Of a stretch of DNA of 64,000 nucleotides, positions 61,767 to 64,000 are shown piece by piece; the stretch's first letter is position 1; each line of letters opens with the position of its first letter. This DNA comes from Lachnospiraceae bacterium (GTDB taxonomy: Bacteria; Bacillota; Clostridia; Lachnospirales; Lachnospiraceae): NCBI GenBank assembly GCA_030526405.1, contig JAUNCZ010000002.1, positions 56,543-120,542 of the forward strand, given 5' to 3'. The notes beneath the pieces are model-generated. The model was not told the DNA's origin, searched no databases, and worked only from the letters and a program-made list of their open reading frames with translations. A program made the position numbers and the translations under genes.

Positions 61767-62539
61767 AAATTCTGATTGTAGACGATGAAAAAATGGCGTT
61801 GGAGGATCTTCATTACAGTGTACTACAGGCATTGAAGATCCTGCATCAGCCCCAGGGGGAGATCACAGCCACCACCAGCTGGAAGGAAGCTCTGGAGTCA
61901 GCTGCAGTAACCAGCTTCGATGTGGCATTTCTGGATATCAGTATGCCGGGAAAAAATGGTCTGGAGCTTGGTAAGGAGCTGACAGCCCTGCGGGAGAATC
62001 TGAATCTGATCTATGTAACTGCCTATGATGACTATGCAGCCCGGGCCAACAGACTGCATATCAGCGGGTATCTTCTGAAACCTGCAGAGGTGGATGCCAT
62101 CGTGGATGAGCTGAAGCATCTTCGCTATGCAGTGGAGCAGCCTGGGGAGGAACAGGGCTTTCGGATTCGCTGCTTCGGAAATTTTGAGGTATTCTATGAA
62201 GATAAGCCTGTTCATTTCAGAAGACAGAAGACGAAGGAGCTGTTTGCCTACCTGATCGACAAAAATGGTGCTTCAGCCACAGCTGATGAAATCTGTCATG
62301 CCATCTTTGAAAATGATGAAAAGGATGTGAGTCATAAGAATACCCTTCGCGTTCTGGCCATGGAGCTGAAGCAGGTTCTGACGGCCCATGGTCTGAAGGA
62401 GGCATATACCCACACCAGAAATGCCTATTCCATCCGGCCGGAGCTTCTGGATTGCGACTATTTCCGCTATCTGAAGGGGGAAAAGGAGCTGTATCAGGGA
62501 AAATATATGGAGCAGTATGAGAAATGGGCATATATCTGA
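61763..62539 (+). CDS. Response regulator with SARP/BTAD-like winged-helix output
   Basis: Encodes 258 aa. The receiver domain has VDDEKMAL and the phospho-acceptor Asp in VAFLDISMPG (about residue 54), with Lys in YLLKPAEVD. The output domain (residues about 130-230; IRCFGNFEVFYEDKPVHFRRQKTKELFAYL) is the OmpR-like winged helix seen in SARP regulators and not the LytTR domain usual for LytS partners. No target operon is adjacent. Confidence 0.85.
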   Translation: MKILIVDDEKMALEDLHYSVLQALKILHQPQGEITATTSWKEALESAAVTSFDVAFLDISMPGKNGLELGKELTALRENLNLIYVTAYDDYAARANRLHISGYLLKPAEVDAIVDELKHLRYAVEQPGEEQGFRIRCFGNFEVFYEDKPVHFRRQKTKELFAYLIDKNGASATADEICHAIFENDEKDVSHKNTLRVLAMELKQVLTAHGLKEAYTHTRNAYSIRPELLDCDYFRYLKGEKELYQGKYMEQYEKWAYI

Positions 62540-62610
62540 GCTGATGAACTGCCGAAGGCAATGGTGGTTCATGAGCAAGCAGAGAAGTGGATTGCGAATG
62601 TCCGCTTAAC
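62540..62610 (+). repeat. 71-bp dispersed repeat, copy 2
   Basis: About 75 percent identical to 40016-40085. It starts at the base after the response-regulator stop. Confidence 0.6.
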
Positions 62611-62629
62611 CAGACTTTACCTGAAACAA

Positions 62630-62665
62630 GGGGGTGTCGCAACAACTGTTGCGGCAGCCCCCTTT
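62630..62665. terminator. Terminator between convergent genes
   Basis: GGGGGTGTCGCAAC and GTTGCGGCAGCCCCC arms with TTTT. The TGTCGCAAC core recurs in other terminators of the window. Confidence 0.88.
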
Positions 62666-62670
62666 TGGCA

Positions 62671-63807
62671 TTACTGGCGTTTTGCCGGATGGATGCGGAT
62701 TCCGTTTACCTCGATTTCCTCGTCGAAGGGGATCACCAGATATTCACGGCCGTCCTCCAGTGTTCTTGTCTCGATGAGATCGGTGCGGTCCGGACTCACC
62801 TTTACGGTGATATCAGGCATTTTCACCTCGAAGCTTCTTGTGTTGGTAAGGTTGGAGGCCATCATGGATTCCTGATCTCCTGTGGAAGCGGCATATTCCT
62901 CCTCGAAGGTTTCCATGTGCTCCTCCTTTGCACCGCTGTTTTCCAGAAGAATGCGAACATCTCTCTGGTCCAGGGTGGCAGGATCCGGATCCTCTTTTTT
63001 CTCCTCCATAATGGTAAGAAGATTTTCGTGGATGTTTTTTACCACCTCGAAGGTACAGTCCTCGCCGAAGGTTTCCTCCACCAGAACATTGAAGCCCACT
63101 TTCTGATCGGCGGCGGGAGTAGGTGTGCCCACTCCGAGAAACTCGTCGGTAATCTCAGAGTGAAGAGCACCGGCATTTTTGGAGTAATACAGCAGACTGT
63201 GGATATCTGTGTTTCTGTCGTTGAAGGCAGGATACAGGAAGCCGAAATCCGGCATACACAGCATCCAGTCCTGGATCTTGTCCACAAAGCTGTTGGAGGT
63301 GCCGTCGTACATCAGGCCTGCCTTTGACAGATTGACAGGGCAGACGCTGCACAGCAGGAAAGAGTAAACATAGTCGGAGGCGTCATACTCCTCCTCATTG
63401 TTGCTGGATTTCTTTGGAATATCGTACATACCGTGCACAAGAATGATCAGATAGTTTTCTGCGTAGATATAGGTATCGATCATCTTATCGTAGAACACAT
63501 CCAGAAGTGCTTCGTCCTTCAGCTCGCTGTCCCGGAGAGCCAACAGAAGCTTCTGCCGATCCCCTGTAAGCTCCTCGTCCAGAGAGTAGGAGAGGTTGAT
63601 CAGGTTTTTACCCAGGGTTCCGGACAGGGTTTTTTTGAAAACGTCACAGTATTTAAACATTTCCTCATCCGGAATGGTGAGGAAGGACTGGTTCATGGTT
63701 GCCTTTTTTTCTTTATGACCATCCACATAGCAGCTGCAGATGCGGTCGATCCGGCAGTTATCCTTGGAGAGGAGTTTGCGGATCTCCAGAATTTCTTTTT
63801 TGTTCAT
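62671..63807 (-). CDS. DUF4317 family protein
   Basis: Encodes 378 aa. It is soluble and acidic, with no signal peptide or membrane segment. It begins MNKKEILEIRKLLSKDNCRI and contains ICSCYVDGHKE and CPVNLSKAGLMYD, typical of the DUF4317 family of Clostridia as I recall it. No catalytic motif is recognisable. AAGGAG precedes the ATG. It is monocistronic, between a terminator and the tRNA gene. Confidence 0.8.
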   Translation of the reverse strand: MNKKEILEIRKLLSKDNCRIDRICSCYVDGHKEKKATMNQSFLTIPDEEMFKYCDVFKKTLSGTLGKNLINLSYSLDEELTGDRQKLLLALRDSELKDEALLDVFYDKMIDTYIYAENYLIILVHGMYDIPKKSSNNEEEYDASDYVYSFLLCSVCPVNLSKAGLMYDGTSNSFVDKIQDWMLCMPDFGFLYPAFNDRNTDIHSLLYYSKNAGALHSEITDEFLGVGTPTPAADQKVGFNVLVEETFGEDCTFEVVKNIHENLLTIMEEKKEDPDPATLDQRDVRILLENSGAKEEHMETFEEEYAASTGDQESMMASNLTNTRSFEVKMPDITVKVSPDRTDLIETRTLEDGREYLVIPFDEEIEVNGIRIHPAKRQ

Positions 63808-63910
63808 GCATATTCTCCTTTGATCAGAGGATTCGGCAGAAGCAGTGTTTTCACGGCCTTTTCCTTAAAAAGGTGAAAATGCTTCTGATTCCGTATATCT
63901 GTATCATAGT

Positions 63911-63944
63911 AAAAAAATAGAACCGAAACAAGAGTTTCGGTTCT
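63911..63944 (-). terminator. Terminator of the tRNA-Glu transcript
   Basis: On the minus strand AGAACCGAAAC and GTTTCGGTTCT flank a four-base loop and are followed by A and seven T. Confidence 0.9.
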
Positions 63945-63948
63945 GAAA

Positions 63949-64000
63949 CAGTCGATAGGGGAATCGAACCCCTGTTTCCGCCGTGAGAGGGCGGCGTCTT
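63949..64000 (-). tRNA. tRNA-Glu (CUC anticodon), 5' part outside the window
   Basis: On the minus strand the anticodon stem CCGCC/GGCGG encloses CTCTCAC (anticodon CTC). It is followed by a T-arm AGGGG-TTCGATT-CCCCT and the acceptor 3' strand ATCGACT. The D-arm and 5' acceptor strand lie beyond base 64000. No CCA is encoded, consistent with a need for the CCA enzyme at 24365. Confidence 0.9.

Noticed and set aside
1..64000. CRISPR array
   Set aside because: No regularly spaced direct repeats of 24-40 bases with unique spacers were found; the tandem unit at 57015 has only two copies.

Overview
The window is chromosomal DNA of an anaerobic Gram-positive gut-type bacterium, most likely a member of the Lachnospiraceae (Clostridia). 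The reasons are strong AAGGAGG-type ribosome sites, lipoprotein boxes of the AGC type, YesM/YesN and LytS-like two-component pairs, an agmatine/carboxyspermidine polyamine operon, a group B [FeFe] hydrogenase, and a THF riboswitch of the Firmicutes type. Genus cannot be fixed from sequence reading alone. There are no rRNA genes, no CRISPR array and no intact insertion sequence. One partial tRNA-Glu lies at the right edge.

Layout. 1-2.8 kb: the 3' part of an NLR-like STAND ATPase with BspA-type leucine-rich repeats, running off the left edge. 3.1-21.4 kb: a large molybdenum-enzyme region. It holds a MOP-type aldehyde oxidoreductase very like Desulfovibrio gigas MOP (all eight Fe-S cysteines at the same residue numbers), an unusual accessory set (dicluster/CCG redox protein, small CxxC redox protein, C-GCAxxG-C-C protein, PaaK-like CoA ligase, TylF-like methyltransferase, NTP-transferase/ModE-like fusion, histidine-phosphatase/HD fusion), then a MobA-like transferase, a MoeA-like protein, ModABC molybdate uptake, an XdhC-type maturation factor and MoaA. 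A pair of 185-bp inverted repeats (3 mismatches) brackets the aldehyde oxidoreductase cassette at 4130-4314 and 12955-13139. 21.4-23.1 kb: a highly structured non-coding insertion next to a decayed acyl-CoA ligase and a CAT-like acyltransferase. 23.2-25.8 kb: CorA and the CCA-adding enzyme.

26.1-35.0 kb: a sugar locus with an AraC-type regulator, a sensor kinase, a broken chimeric ABC ATPase, permease, binding protein, SDR dehydrogenase, DhaK, DhaL and an RpiB-type isomerase. The enzyme set fits tetritol/tetrulose catabolism. 35.2-36.8 kb: a siroheme nitrite/sulfite reductase. 36.8-37.55 kb: a gene-free stretch with a strong promoter and a probable structured RNA. 37.55-44.7 kb: polyamine operon (arginine to agmatine to N-carbamoylputrescine to putrescine, then both SpeE and the carboxyspermidine route). 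44.8-49.0 kb: LacI regulator, amylosucrase-like GH13 enzyme and fructokinase, with palindromic operators at the promoter.

49.1-51.9 kb: a Tet(M)/EF-G-like GTPase fused to a YacP/Rae1-type NYN ribonuclease domain. 52.1-55.2 kb: a folate operon (folE, HD protein, folP, folB-folK) behind a probable THF riboswitch. 55.4-58.4 kb: a 33-residue membrane peptide, birA, and small cysteine-rich or metal-binding proteins. 58.5-60.1 kb: group B [FeFe] hydrogenase. 60.3-62.5 kb: a LytS-like kinase with a response regulator carrying a winged-helix output domain. 62.7-64.0 kb: a DUF4317 protein and tRNA-Glu.

How it fits together: the left third makes, loads and matures a molybdopterin enzyme for aldehyde oxidation, from molybdate uptake through pterin synthesis to cofactor tailoring and insertion. 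The rest is central housekeeping and accessory metabolism. The most noteworthy items are the repeat-bracketed aldehyde oxidoreductase cassette, the GTPase-NYN ribosome-directed fusion with a terminator built over its own ribosome site, the unidentified RNA upstream of speA, and the chimeric ABC ATPase.
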